This document shows, in pieces, positions 45,491 to 54,439 of a DNA stretch of 64,000 nucleotides. The first letter of the stretch is position 1. Each line of letters starts with the position of its first letter. Source of the stretch: Alphaproteobacteria bacterium (GTDB lineage Bacteria; Pseudomonadota; Alphaproteobacteria; UBA8366). Below the pieces are notes generated by a model, which was not told the DNA's origin, made no database searches, and worked only from the letters and a program-made list of their open reading frames with translations. Where the stretch lies: NCBI GenBank assembly GCA_009377445.1, contig WHUA01000015.1, positions 1-64,000 of the forward strand, written 5' to 3'. Both the position numbers and the translations under genes were made by a program.

Positions 45491-46432
45491 ATGAAGCCTG
45501 AACTCCTGCTGGTCTCCCCGCTCCCGCCCCGCGTAACGGAGGCGCTGAAAGACAACTTCGTCCTGCACGACTATTACCGCGCCAAGGACAAGCCGGGGAT
45601 GCTGAAGGAGGTCGGCGGCAAGGTGCGCGGCTACATCTCCTTCGCTTCGGCCGGCGGCGCGGATGCGGCGCTGATGGACGCGACACCCAAGGTCGAGTTG
45701 ATCGCCAACTGGGGCGTCGGCTACGACCGGGTCGACGCGGCGGCGGCGAAGCAGCGCGACATCGTCGTGACCAACACCCCGGACGTGCTGACCGACTGCT
45801 GCGCCGACCTCGCCATGGCATTGATCCTCGCGGTCGCGCGCCGCGTCGCCGAGGGCGACCGCTACGTGCGCGCCGGCAACTGGCCGAAGCTCGGCAACCT
45901 CGCGCTCGCCACGCGGGTGAACGGCAGCCGGCTCGGCATCGTCGGGCTGGGCCGTATCGGCAAGGCGGCGGCGAAGCGCGCCGAAGCCTTCGACATGACA
46001 ATCGCCTATTACGGCCGCCGCAAGCAGAAGGATGCGCCGTACGACTACTACGACGACGCGGTGAAGCTGGCGAAGAACAGCGACTTTCTCCTCCTCACCT
46101 GTCCGGGCGGGCCGGAGACGCACCATCTCGTCAATTCAGAAGTGCTGAACGCGATCGGGCCGGAGGGCTTCCTGATCAACATCGCGCGCGGCTCGGTGGT
46201 TGACGAAGAAGCCCTGGTCGCGGCGCTGAAGGAAAAGCGCATCGCCGGCGCGGCGCTCGACGTCTTCGCCAAGGAGCCGCAGGTGCCGGCGGCGTTGATG
46301 ACCATGGACAACGTCGTGCTGCAGCCGCACCAGAGCAGCGCCACGTCGGCGACGCGGCGCGCGATGGACGATCTGGTGGTCGAGAACCTGCGGCTGCACT
46401 TCGCGGGAAAGCCGGTCAGGACGCCGGTTTAG
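45491..46432 (+). CDS. D-isomer-specific 2-hydroxyacid dehydrogenase
   Basis: It is an NAD(P)-dependent reductase of 2-keto acids such as glyoxylate or hydroxypyruvate, 313 residues. The nucleotide loop is RLGIVGLGRIGKAAAKRA, the substrate arginine lies in INIARGSVVDEEAL, and the catalytic pair is in DVFAKEPQVP and LQPHQSSAT. The N-terminus YISFASAGGADAALMDA and length fit GyaR/GhrB-like enzymes. It ends before a strong hairpin. The substrate is uncertain. Confidence 0.9.
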   Translation: MKPELLLVSPLPPRVTEALKDNFVLHDYYRAKDKPGMLKEVGGKVRGYISFASAGGADAALMDATPKVELIANWGVGYDRVDAAAAKQRDIVVTNTPDVLTDCCADLAMALILAVARRVAEGDRYVRAGNWPKLGNLALATRVNGSRLGIVGLGRIGKAAAKRAEAFDMTIAYYGRRKQKDAPYDYYDDAVKLAKNSDFLLLTCPGGPETHHLVNSEVLNAIGPEGFLINIARGSVVDEEALVAALKEKRIAGAALDVFAKEPQVPAALMTMDNVVLQPHQSSATSATRRAMDDLVVENLRLHFAGKPVRTPV

Positions 46433-46479
46433 GGCGTCCCGCCGGGCTCCCGCTCTTCCCCATGACCTAGAGCAACTTA

Positions 46480-46511
46480 TCTGCAATCAGGTGATTCCAC
46501 CTGATTGCAGA
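46480..46511. terminator. Perfect 14-bp hairpin between convergent genes
   Basis: TCTGCAATCAGGTG (46480-46493) and CACCTGATTGCAGA (46498-46511) are exact reverse complements around a four-base loop. Its place between two converging genes fits a bidirectional terminator, though no T-run follows. The outer bases (CTAGAGCA...TGATCTAG) are also partly symmetric, as in a known alphaproteobacterial repeat family. Confidence 0.6.
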
Positions 46512-46516
46512 TTGAT

Positions 46517-46777
46517 CTAGCGCGCGGAGGCGACGATCCGCTTGCCGCGAACCGCCAGCAGGCATTCGTGATAGGTGTTCAGCAGATAGTGCCGGTCGGC
46601 CGGCGTATGCGGCCCCGCGGTCGCGCTGCTGGAAATCGTGCGATTCTCGACCTTCATGATGTCGAGCATGAGCTTGTAAGCGATCATCTCGGGCGACCCT
46701 TCCCCGAAATGAAAGACCGGCGGCTCCTGCATTCCCAAGTCCCTCCAGGCTAACCCCACAGCCGGCATGTTTCCCAA
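46517..46777 (-). CDS. Small hypothetical protein
   Basis: It encodes up to 86 residues and I do not recognise it. The likely start is ATG 46777 or the internal MQEPPVFHFGEGSPE. The sequence has a helical core (EMIAYKLMLDIMKVENRTI) and a C-terminal YLLNTYHECLLAVRGKRIV, with no signal or membrane segment. The composition is that of a real protein rather than a GC shadow, and it is the only open frame in the gap. Confidence 0.5.
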   Translation of the reverse strand: MGNMPAVGLAWRDLGMQEPPVFHFGEGSPEMIAYKLMLDIMKVENRTISSSATAGPHTPADRHYLLNTYHECLLAVRGKRIVASAR

Positions 46778-46934
46778 GCTGCGGTTAAGATGCGGTTAAG
46801 GAGTGGAAGTCTTTGGTGTGACTGTATGATTTCTCAGCACCAGCCGCCTCCGCCCGGCACGCTTTAGCACGCCCCCCTATACCGTGTTAGGCTTTCCGCA
46901 AAACGGCGCAGACCGAACCTAAGAGGCCGAACCG

Positions 46935-48332
46935 ATGGCGCAGGAAACGCTCTTCGACAAGATCTGGAACCGGCATGTCGTGGCCGACCTCGGCGGCGGC
47001 TATGCGCTGCTGCATGTCAGCCGCAACCTCATGCACGACGGCGGCGGCGGGCCGCTGCGCCTGATCCGGGAACGCGGCTACAAGGTGCGCAATCCGGAGC
47101 TCAACCTCGGCACGCTCGACCACGCGGTCACGACCGAGCCCGGACGCACGAAGGACAGCAAGAGCGCCTTCTCCGGCCGGCTCGACATCATGCGCGAGGA
47201 GTCGAAGAAGGCCGGCGTCACGCTCTACGACGTGGGCGAGCCGGGCCAGGGCATCGTGCACGTCATCGGGCCGGAGATGGGCTACACGCTGCCGGGCACC
47301 CTGCTCACCTGCGGCGACAGCCACACCTGCACGCATGGCGGCATGGGCGCGATCGCCTTCGGCATCGGCGCGACCGAGGTCGGCCACGTGCTGGCGACGC
47401 AGACCATCGTGCAGCGGAAGCCGCTCCGCATGCGCGCGAGCTTCGAGGGCGAGCGCCATCCCGGCGTCGAGCCCAAGGACATGATCCTCTACCTGATCGG
47501 CAGGATCGGCACGGCGGGCGGCACCGGCTACGCCGTCGAATACGCCGGCAGCGCGGTGCGCGACCTCGACATCGAAGGCCGCCTCACCCTATGCAACCTG
47601 TCGATCGAGCTCGGCGCGAAAGTCGGCATGGTCGCGCCGGACGAGACGACTTTCGCCTATCTCGAGGGCCGGCCGCTCGCGCCCACGGGCGCGATGTGGG
47701 ACCGCGCGGTCGCCGACTGGCGCACGCTGCCGACCGATCCCGGCGCCGTCTTCGATGCCGAGGTCGAGATCGACATGGCCGAGGTCGCGCCGCAGATCAC
47801 CTGGGGCACCAGCCCCGAGAACGTCATCGCGGTCGACCAGCGCATTCCCGACCCGGCCTCGCTCGACGATCCGGACCGGCGCGGCTCCTGGGAAGCCTCG
47901 CTCGACTACATGGGGCTTCAGGCTGGGCAGCCGATCGCCGGCACGCCGGTCGATTGGGTGTTCATCGGCTCCTGCACCAACAGCCGGCTCTCCGACCTCC
48001 GTGCCGCCGCCGCCGTTGCCAAGGGCCGCAAGGTCGCCGGCAGCGTGACCGCCTGGGTCGTGCCCGGCTCGGAGAACGTGAAGCGCCAGGCCGAGGCGGA
48101 AGGCCTCGACCGCATCTTCAAGGAGGCGGGCTTCCAGTGGCGCGAGCCGGGCTGCTCGATGTGCCTCGCCTTCAACGGCGACCGCGTGCCGCCGGGCAAG
48201 CGCAGCGTCTCGACCTCGAACCGCAACTTCGTCGGCCGCCAGGGACCCGGCGCGCGCACCCATCTCGCGAGCCCGGCGATGGCCGCCGCCGCGGCGGTTG
48301 CCGGCTGCATCGCCGACGTGCGCGACCTCTGA
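46935..48332 (+). CDS. leuC: 3-isopropylmalate dehydratase large subunit family protein
   Basis: It is a 465-residue iron-sulfur hydro-lyase subunit. Motifs are CGDSHTCTHGGMGAIAFGIG, FIGSCTNSRLSDLR and PGCSMCLAFNGD, with the three cluster cysteines. It pairs with the small subunit encoded 18 bases downstream. LeuC of leucine synthesis is the default name, but no leuB follows, and the small subunit lies beside catabolic-looking genes, so a paralogue acting on another C4-C6 hydroxy acid cannot be excluded. Confidence 0.88.
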   Translation: MAQETLFDKIWNRHVVADLGGGYALLHVSRNLMHDGGGGPLRLIRERGYKVRNPELNLGTLDHAVTTEPGRTKDSKSAFSGRLDIMREESKKAGVTLYDVGEPGQGIVHVIGPEMGYTLPGTLLTCGDSHTCTHGGMGAIAFGIGATEVGHVLATQTIVQRKPLRMRASFEGERHPGVEPKDMILYLIGRIGTAGGTGYAVEYAGSAVRDLDIEGRLTLCNLSIELGAKVGMVAPDETTFAYLEGRPLAPTGAMWDRAVADWRTLPTDPGAVFDAEVEIDMAEVAPQITWGTSPENVIAVDQRIPDPASLDDPDRRGSWEASLDYMGLQAGQPIAGTPVDWVFIGSCTNSRLSDLRAAAAVAKGRKVAGSVTAWVVPGSENVKRQAEAEGLDRIFKEAGFQWREPGCSMCLAFNGDRVPPGKRSVSTSNRNFVGRQGPGARTHLASPAMAAAAAVAGCIADVRDL

Positions 48333-48350
48333 GCCGACGGGAGAGACGAC

Positions 48351-48971
48351 ATGGACAAGTTCACCGTAATGGAAGCCAGCGCCGCGCCGCTCATGCGCCA
48401 GAACGTCAACACCGACGTCATCATCCGCGTCGAGCGGTTGCGCGACCTGCCGCGCGGCAAGCTCGGGCCCTACGCCTTCGAGTCCTGGCGCTACGACCTG
48501 GAGGGCAACGAGAATCCCGATTTCGTCCTCAACAAGCAGCCCTACCGCGAGTCCAAGATCGTCCTCGCCGCCGACAACTTCGCCTGCGGCAGCTCGCGCG
48601 AGCATGCCGTCTGGGCGCTGTGGGATTTCGGCATCCGCTGCGTGATCGCGCCGAGCTTCGGGCAAATCTTCTACAACAACTGCTTCCAGAACGGCATGCT
48701 GCCGGTCATGCTGCCGCTGAAGGAGATCGAGGCGATGGCCGCCGAGATCGAAGAGAGCCAGGGCGCCGGCCGCGTGAAAGTGGACCTGGAGAACATGGTC
48801 GTCACCACGCCGAGCGGCAGGACGATCCCGTTCACGCTCGACGCGATCCGCCGCGACGGGCTGTTGAAAGGCCGCGACCAGATCGAGCTGACGATGACGC
48901 GGGTGGCCGAGATCGACGCGTTCCAGAAGAAGGACCGCGAGCGGTTTCCTTGGATCTATGCGCGGGGGTAG
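48351..48971 (+). CDS. leuD: 3-isopropylmalate dehydratase small subunit family protein
   Basis: It is the 206-residue swivel-domain partner of the preceding large subunit. The conserved blocks are MRQNVNTDVIIR, DNFACGSSREHAVWAL and RCVIAPSFGQIFYNNCFQNGMLPV. GGGAGAGACGAC sits before the ATG. Completeness of both subunits indicates an active heterodimer. A palindromic element follows its stop. Confidence 0.88.
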   Translation: MDKFTVMEASAAPLMRQNVNTDVIIRVERLRDLPRGKLGPYAFESWRYDLEGNENPDFVLNKQPYRESKIVLAADNFACGSSREHAVWALWDFGIRCVIAPSFGQIFYNNCFQNGMLPVMLPLKEIEAMAAEIEESQGAGRVKVDLENMVVTTPSGRTIPFTLDAIRRDGLLKGRDQIELTMTRVAEIDAFQKKDRERFPWIYARG

Positions 48972-48987
48972 GTCGTAGGTTCTTCGC

Positions 48988-49071
48988 ACTCATGCTTCGA
49001 CAGGCTCAGCATGAGGGATATATTATTGATCTAAAAAGAAATCCTCATCCTGAGCTTGTCGAAGGATGAGG
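48988..49071. repeat. Palindromic intergenic element, copy G
   Basis: Inverted arms (CTTCGACAGGCTCAG at 48995-49009; CTGAGCTTGTCGAAG at 49050-49064) surround an AT-rich spacer with TTGATCTA. It lies between convergent genes. Confidence 0.85.
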
Positions 49072-49095
49072 CGCTCCGGGTGACGAAGTGCGAGA

Positions 49096-49905
49096 TCACT
49101 CCGCCGCCTCGTCGCTCCGCTCCGGCCCCACCACGCTCAACCCGCAGCGCAGCGCTTCGAGGCCGATCACAACGTCGGGCTGGACGTTCGCGATGTTCAC
49201 GTCCGGGCCGAATTCGAGCACGAAGGCCTTCTGCAGCTCGAAGACGTCGTTCACGGTCGTGCCCTTGATCCAGTAGCCGGTCAGCTCGAACAGCACCTTC
49301 GAGATGTCGAGGCCGTCGCGCAGCTCGGCCAGCAGGCCCTGCTTGATCTCGCCGGCCTCCATGAGCTCGGCCGCCTCGACCAGCACCAGCTCGCAGCCGG
49401 CCTCGAAGCACACCTTGGCCTGGGCGATCAGCTCCGCGCCCTCCTGCTTGCCGGTCTTCGAGCCGACCTCGCCATGCACCTCCAGGCCGCAGTCGATGGC
49501 GAGGCGGATCATGCGGTGGCGCTCCTGGTCGTTCAGCGGCACGCAGTTGTCGGAGACCTCGATGGCTTCGACGCCGTGGCGCTTCGCCTCCTCGCAATAG
49601 GGCTGCACCGATTTCCAGCCCTGCGTCGCGAAGACGTATTCGAGGAACTGGCCGCCGAGGAACGGCTTCACGTCGTAGCTCTTGTAGAGCGCCAGCTTGC
49701 GGCGGAAGGTCTCCACGTCGTAGAGCCGCGCCGTCCCCGCCACGATCTTGCCGAGGTCGATATAGGGCGCGGCGAGGTCGAGCGTGTCCTGCAGATGCTG
49801 CATGGGCAGGCCCCAGTCCATCATCATGGTGAGCCCGGTGTGTCGCGGCTTCGCGGTGCTGCGCCCCGCCGGAAGCGGGACCATCTCGAAGGGGCGTGTC
49901 GTCAT
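49096..49905 (-). CDS. Phosphosulfolactate synthase-like (ComA family) protein
   Basis: It is a TIM-barrel protein of 269 residues. The family joins sulfite to phosphoenolpyruvate in coenzyme M synthesis, but bacterial homologues are mostly uncharacterised. Recognisable parts are GLTMMMDWGLP, YIDLGKIVAGTARLY, EAIEVSDNCVPL, VHGEVGSKTGKQEG and ELVLVEAAELME. I choose ATG 49905 (MTTRPFEMVPLPAG) over the longer frame. No other coenzyme M or sulfolactate genes are adjacent, so the function is open. Confidence 0.83.
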   Translation of the reverse strand: MTTRPFEMVPLPAGRSTAKPRHTGLTMMMDWGLPMQHLQDTLDLAAPYIDLGKIVAGTARLYDVETFRRKLALYKSYDVKPFLGGQFLEYVFATQGWKSVQPYCEEAKRHGVEAIEVSDNCVPLNDQERHRMIRLAIDCGLEVHGEVGSKTGKQEGAELIAQAKVCFEAGCELVLVEAAELMEAGEIKQGLLAELRDGLDISKVLFELTGYWIKGTTVNDVFELQKAFVLEFGPDVNIANVQPDVVIGLEALRCGLSVVGPERSDEAAE

Positions 49906-50006
49906 GGGTGGGGAACCTCGGATCGGGTGGCGATCCGCCGATGATAGCCCGGACACCACGCGGCATGACAGCCCGGACCGATCCGCCTATGCTCCTCCAG
50001 AGTCCG

Positions 50007-50087
50007 CCTCATGCTTCGACAGGCTCAGCATGAGGCTGTCATCGAGCTTTACAGGGTACCTCATCTTGAGCCTGTCGAAAAATGAGG
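50007..50087. repeat. Palindromic intergenic element, copy H
   Basis: Inverted arms with CTTCGACAGGCTCAG (50013-50027) and TTGAGCCTGTCGAA (50066-50079). The right arm has diverged (CATCTTGAG, AAAATGAGG). It lies between divergent genes and close to the start of the next one. Confidence 0.8.
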
Positions 50088-50105
50088 TGCGACGGGACCT
50101 GAACC

Positions 50106-50990
50106 ATGCGCATCACCCTTCTCGGCACCGGCACGCCGACGCCTTCGCTGAAACGCATGTGCTCCGGCTATGTGGTCGAGACCGGCCAGGACGTGATCGT
50201 GTTCGACCACGGCGCCGGCAGCCATCACCGGCTGCTCGAAGCCGGTTACACGGCGACCGACGTCACGCATTTCGTCTGCAGCCACCTGCACTACGACCAT
50301 TGCATGGACTACCCGCGCCTGCTCATCACGCGCTGGGACCAGGGCGGCGGGAAGATCCCCGAGATGAAGGTCTGGGGACCGCCCGGCCTCTCGCGCATGA
50401 CGCGGCTGCTGATCGACGACGACGGCGTGTTCGGCCCCGACCTTATCGCCCGCACCAACCACCCGCTCAGCATGGACGTCTACCGCAACCGCGGCGGCCA
50501 GGGCGAGCGCGCCCGCCCCGCGCCCATCCTCCGCGAGCTGCGCAGCGGCGACGTGGTGGACGAGAACGGCTGGACGCTGACGGTGGCGAGCGTGCCGCAC
50601 GTCCAGCCCTATCTCGTCTGCTACGGCTACCGGCTCGACACGGCGGCGGGCTCCTTCGTCTATTCCGGCGACAGCGGGCCGAGCACGGCGATGGAGAAGC
50701 TGGCGGCCGGCGCGGACGTGCTCGTGCACATGTGCCAGCACATCACCGGGACCGAGCCGTCCGAGGCCTATGCCAAGGGCTGCATGGGCCATATGGAGCT
50801 GGCGCAGCTCGGCGCGAAGACGGGCGTCCGCAACCTCGTCATGAGCCACATGCTGCTGCAGCTCGACGTGCCGGGGGTGCGCGAAAGCCTGATCGCCGAG
50901 ATGAAAAGCGTCTACAAGGGCAACCTGATCTGGGGCGAGGACCTGATGGAGATCCCGGTCGCCGCCCCCGTCCCGGCGCAGATGGACTGA
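50106..50990 (+). CDS. Metallo-beta-lactamase-fold hydrolase
   Basis: It is a zinc hydrolase of 294 residues similar in layout to ribonuclease Z-like proteins. The metal site is SHLHYDHC (His60, His62, Asp64, His65), with further ligands expected in YSGDSG and in MSHMLLQLD. The N-terminus RITLLGTGTPTPSLKRMCSGYVV is the usual first strand pair. It is followed 12 bases later by the MaoC-like gene, and the two are probably co-transcribed; that context suggests a thioester or lactone substrate rather than tRNA. Confidence 0.88.
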   Translation: MRITLLGTGTPTPSLKRMCSGYVVETGQDVIVFDHGAGSHHRLLEAGYTATDVTHFVCSHLHYDHCMDYPRLLITRWDQGGGKIPEMKVWGPPGLSRMTRLLIDDDGVFGPDLIARTNHPLSMDVYRNRGGQGERARPAPILRELRSGDVVDENGWTLTVASVPHVQPYLVCYGYRLDTAAGSFVYSGDSGPSTAMEKLAAGADVLVHMCQHITGTEPSEAYAKGCMGHMELAQLGAKTGVRNLVMSHMLLQLDVPGVRESLIAEMKSVYKGNLIWGEDLMEIPVAAPVPAQMD

Positions 50991-51002
50991 GAAGGAATCC
51001 GC

Positions 51003-51800
51003 ATGAGCGCGACGGCGCAGTTCCAGCCCGGCCTGAAATTCCCCGAATGGGAATGCGTCGTCACGCGGACGCAGCAGGCGGAGAAGCTCGCCTGCTGCGG
51101 CCTCGACCCGGCGCTCCACGGCGACCGCATCGATATTACCCAACTCGCCTATGCCGCGGTCATGTCGGCATTGCGCGCCGGCATCTCGATCAACGGCCGT
51201 GTCCATATGAGCCAGGCCTTCGACTTGCGCGCGCCGGTGCTGCTGGGCGAGCCGCTCGTCGTCCGGGGCGAGGTCGAGGCCGTCATCCCCGACCGGCGCG
51301 GCGAGATCGAGGAGAGCCGCTTCGACTTCGTCCGCCCGGACGGCAGCATCCCGCTGTCGACGCGGCGCAGCTCGCTCGTGCTCGACCCCAAGATCGGGGC
51401 CGCGCGCGAGGCCGGCTCGAAGCCCCGCCCGCCCGAGGACCCGCGCGCGGGAAAGGTCTTGCTCGCCCGCCACCGGCTCGTGCCGGAGCAAGTCGCCGCC
51501 TACAGCATCGAGGCGGACAACCTTATCCATTCCGATCCCGAGACGGCGCGCGGTTTCGGCTTCCGCGCGCCCATCGCCGCCGGGCTGATGGCGGTGCATT
51601 TCATGATGGCGGCGCTCTGCCGCCCCGCCCCGCCCGAGCGCCTCCGCATGACCGTGCGCTTCCGCCGCCCGATGTTCTGGGACGACGCGCTGGAGGTGTG
51701 GGGACGGCACGAAGCGGACGCCTTGTCCGCGCTGGCGGTGGTCAACGCCGACGGCAAGGCCGCCAGCGACTGCATCGTCGAAGAAATCTCCTGCAACTGA
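51003..51800 (+). CDS. MaoC-like double hot-dog hydratase
   Basis: It is a 265-residue protein of the (R)-enoyl-CoA hydratase type. The C-terminal hot-dog carries the hydratase motif YSIEADNLIHSDPETARGFGFRAPIAAGLM with the catalytic Asp and His. The N-terminal half has the shape of a second, inactive hot-dog. Substrate is probably an enoyl-CoA or a related thioester. It is coupled to the metallo-beta-lactamase-fold gene upstream and followed by a thiol-disulphide gene. Confidence 0.83.
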   Translation: MSATAQFQPGLKFPEWECVVTRTQQAEKLACCGLDPALHGDRIDITQLAYAAVMSALRAGISINGRVHMSQAFDLRAPVLLGEPLVVRGEVEAVIPDRRGEIEESRFDFVRPDGSIPLSTRRSSLVLDPKIGAAREAGSKPRPPEDPRAGKVLLARHRLVPEQVAAYSIEADNLIHSDPETARGFGFRAPIAAGLMAVHFMMAALCRPAPPERLRMTVRFRRPMFWDDALEVWGRHEADALSALAVVNADGKAASDCIVEEISCN

Positions 51801-51814
51801 AACAGGTAGCGCCC

Positions 51815-52414
51815 GTGAGCCTTCTCCGAAAGAAGCTTGTCGTCCTTTGCCTTTTGTTCGCCCCGCTCGCGGCGGCGGCGGAGCCGCTGTCGACGGCCGA
51901 GGCGCTGGAGGACCGGGTCATGGGCGACCCGAAAGCGCCCGTGACGATGATCGAATACGCCTCGCTCGCTTGCCACCATTGCGCCGACTTCCACAAGAAC
52001 ACGCTGCCGAAGATCAAGGAGCGGTTCATCGACACCGGAAAGGTGAAGCTGATCTTCCGTGACTTCCCTTTCGACTCATCCGCCTTCGCGGCGGCGATGA
52101 CGGCGCGCTGCGCGCCGCCCGCGCGCTATTTCCAGTACGTCTCGGTGCTGTTCACGAACCAGGAAATGTGGTCGCACAGCCCCAACCCGCGGGAAGCGCT
52201 CGCGCGCATCGCCAAGCTCGGCGGCATGACGCAGGACGATTTCGACCAATGCGTCGACAACAAGGAGCTCTTCGCCGGCCTGCGGCAGCGGCAGCTCGAC
52301 GCGGAAAAGCAATACGAGATCCGGTCGACGCCGACCTTCCTCGTCGGCGACAAGAAGATCACCGGCAGCCAGCCTTTCGAGGTCTTCGAGAAGGCGCTGA
52401 ACGAGGCAAAGTAG
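51815..52414 (+). CDS. DsbA-family thiol-disulphide protein
   Basis: It is a periplasmic thioredoxin-fold protein of 199 residues. A signal peptide (LRKKLVVLCLLFAPLAAAAEP) precedes the active site CHHC (Cys53-Cys56), and the cis-proline is in STPTFLVGD. GDPKAPVTMIEYASLACHHC is the standard pattern of BdbD/DsbA-like oxidases. The GTG at 51815 is used, because it is the only start upstream of the signal peptide; AGGT lies before it. It may serve periplasmic copper proteins encoded just downstream. Confidence 0.85.
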   Translation: MSLLRKKLVVLCLLFAPLAAAAEPLSTAEALEDRVMGDPKAPVTMIEYASLACHHCADFHKNTLPKIKERFIDTGKVKLIFRDFPFDSSAFAAAMTARCAPPARYFQYVSVLFTNQEMWSHSPNPREALARIAKLGGMTQDDFDQCVDNKELFAGLRQRQLDAEKQYEIRSTPTFLVGDKKITGSQPFEVFEKALNEAK

Positions 52415-52430
52415 CGGGCGCACACGCCCT

Positions 52431-52865
52431 TCACTCGATCGCGTAGACCTTCAGCGGGCCGTCGGAAATCTCGTAGATCACGAACGGCTCCGTCTTCTTA
52501 CCCGACATTCCGGGCGAGCCGGCCGGCATGCCGGGAAGCGACACGCCGCGGATGGCCGGGCGCTCCCTAAGCAGCCGCTCGATCGTCCGCGCCGGCACGT
52601 GCCCTTCCACGACGTAAGGACCGACGATCATCGTGTGGCAGCCGGCGAGCTCGTCCGGCACGCCGTATTTCCGCTTGATCAGGGAAAGGTCGTGCGTCGG
52701 CTGCACCGTGACGGCATAGCCGTGTTCGCGCAGATAGGCAGCATGGCCTTCGCAGCAGCCGCATTCCGGATTCTTGTACAGCGTCACCTGTGTTTGCCCG
52801 GCCGCGGAGATCGGCATCGGCAAGACGAGAAAGAGGCTCAAGAGCAAGGTTCTCAACATAGGCAT
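52431..52865 (-). CDS. DUF411-family periplasmic metal-binding protein
   Basis: It is a 144-residue exported protein. After a signal peptide (LLLSLFLVLPMPISAAG) it has the DUF411 signature LYKNPECGCCEGHAAYLREHGY with the CxxCC-type cysteines, then DELAGCHTMIVGPYVVEGHVPA. Members are linked with copper resistance loci. It is encoded 16 bases downstream of the multicopper oxidase on the same strand and is probably in its operon. Confidence 0.87.
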   Translation of the reverse strand: MPMLRTLLLSLFLVLPMPISAAGQTQVTLYKNPECGCCEGHAAYLREHGYAVTVQPTHDLSLIKRKYGVPDELAGCHTMIVGPYVVEGHVPARTIERLLRERPAIRGVSLPGMPAGSPGMSGKKTEPFVIYEISDGPLKVYAIE

Positions 52866-52881
52866 CGTCGCTACTCCAAAC

Positions 52882-54312
52882 TTAGGTCACACGAATGACG
52901 GCCATCATTCCGGCCGCCTGGTGCTCCAGGATGTGGCAGTGAAACATCCAGTCGCCGGGATTGTCGGCGACGAAGGCGATCTCGGCACGATCGCGCGGGT
53001 TCAGCAGGACGGTGTCCTGCCATTCGCGATAGCGCGTCGGCTCGCCGTTACGACTGATCACGCGGAAGGAATGGCCGTGCAGATGGATCGGATGATGCCA
53101 CGCCGTATCGTTGTGCAGCGCCAGTACATGCGAGCTGCCACGCCTTAGCGTGAGGAACGGCTCCAGCGTATGGCCGGTCGCCACGACACCGTTTATCGCC
53201 CACGCCATTCCGTGCTGCATCATGTCGCGCATGCCGGTGCGATGGCCGTCCATCATGGCCGTCGCCATGTTGCCCATCATGCCGCCGCCGAAGACCACCT
53301 CATGGCGTTCGGCGGCGCCGACATCGGGCTCCGGCATGGTGTTGGGCGCCAGCGCGATCGGATCGTCCGGCGGCCTATCCCGCAGCGGCTCCGCCGCATA
53401 GACCAAGTCGAGCAACCGGTACTCGAGACCGCGGTAAAAGGTGTCCTTGACGCTGAACCGCTCGCCGGGCTTTCCCGTCATGTCGATCACGACATCGGCG
53501 CGCATGGCGGCGCCGAGGACGATCCGTCCGCCGGCCGGCGCGTGCGGCTCGACCGGCTGGCCGTCGAGCGCGATGACGCGGGGCGCATGCCCCGCGAAGT
53601 CGAGAGCGAACGTCCGGGCGTTCGCCGCATTGATCAGGCGCAGCCTGATCCGCTCTCCGCTGCGGACTTCGAAGCTGTCCCGGACGCACCCGTTGACGGT
53701 CGCCATATTGCCGATGCGGCCGTTGTGGCTCATGTCCATCATGTTGCCGAAATCGCCGCTGATCTGCGCGTCCGGCAGCAGCCGCCAGTCGTCGAGCACC
53801 CAGAAGAACTCGCGGTCGACGGCGATCGGCTCGCGCTCCTCCACGATCAAGGGGCCATAGAGGCCGCGGCCCACCTGCTCGAAGCTGCGCTGGTGCGGGT
53901 GGTACCAGTAGGTGCCGGCATCGGGGAGGTCGAATTCGTAGGTGAAGCTGGCGCCGGGGGCGATCGGCTTCTGGGTGAGGTGCGGCACCCCGTCCATGGC
54001 GTTCGGCACACGGATTCCGTGCCAGTGGACGGTCGTCTCCTCCTTCAAGCCGTTCTCGACCACGACCCGCAGCCGCTCGCCCTGCCGCGCGCGGATCTCG
54101 GGGCCCGGCACCGCGCCGTTGTAGGCCCAGACGGCGGTTTCCGGATGATCGCCCCCGACGAGCGGAACGCGTCCGGGGGCCGCGGCGAGCCGGTATTCCC
54201 GTGCGGCGGAGGCGCGCGCCGGAAAGGCGGAGAAGGCCGGGCCCGCCAACACGGCGGCACTCGCCAAGACGAATGTCCTTCGCGATACGGAAGTACGTGA
54301 CTGAACGGTCAT
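52882..54312 (-). CDS. Multicopper oxidase, Tat-exported (CueO/CopA-like)
   Basis: It is a periplasmic copper oxidase of 476 residues. A twin-arginine signal (SVSRRTFVLASAAVLAG) shows export of the folded protein. Copper ligands are TTVHWHGIRVPN, TYWYHPHQ, HHPIHLHGHSFRV and MFHCHILEHQAAGMM, so all three domains and the type 1, 2 and 3 sites are complete. A Met-rich stretch GGGMMGNMATAMMDGHRTGMRDMMQHGM is typical of copper-tolerance oxidases. It likely oxidises Cu(I). A cysteine-rich secreted protein is encoded next upstream. Confidence 0.93.
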   Translation of the reverse strand: MTVQSRTSVSRRTFVLASAAVLAGPAFSAFPARASAAREYRLAAAPGRVPLVGGDHPETAVWAYNGAVPGPEIRARQGERLRVVVENGLKEETTVHWHGIRVPNAMDGVPHLTQKPIAPGASFTYEFDLPDAGTYWYHPHQRSFEQVGRGLYGPLIVEEREPIAVDREFFWVLDDWRLLPDAQISGDFGNMMDMSHNGRIGNMATVNGCVRDSFEVRSGERIRLRLINAANARTFALDFAGHAPRVIALDGQPVEPHAPAGGRIVLGAAMRADVVIDMTGKPGERFSVKDTFYRGLEYRLLDLVYAAEPLRDRPPDDPIALAPNTMPEPDVGAAERHEVVFGGGMMGNMATAMMDGHRTGMRDMMQHGMAWAINGVVATGHTLEPFLTLRRGSSHVLALHNDTAWHHPIHLHGHSFRVISRNGEPTRYREWQDTVLLNPRDRAEIAFVADNPGDWMFHCHILEHQAAGMMAVIRVT

Positions 54313-54439
54313 GGATGGACCCTTCTCCCTTGGTCAGAGATTTTCGGAAGGCCGCCGCTTGAATGCGAGCGGCGGATCATCCGCGCAAATGCACAAACGG
54401 CTCGTCAAGCCAGGAGACGCTGACGACGGACCGTGTGAT

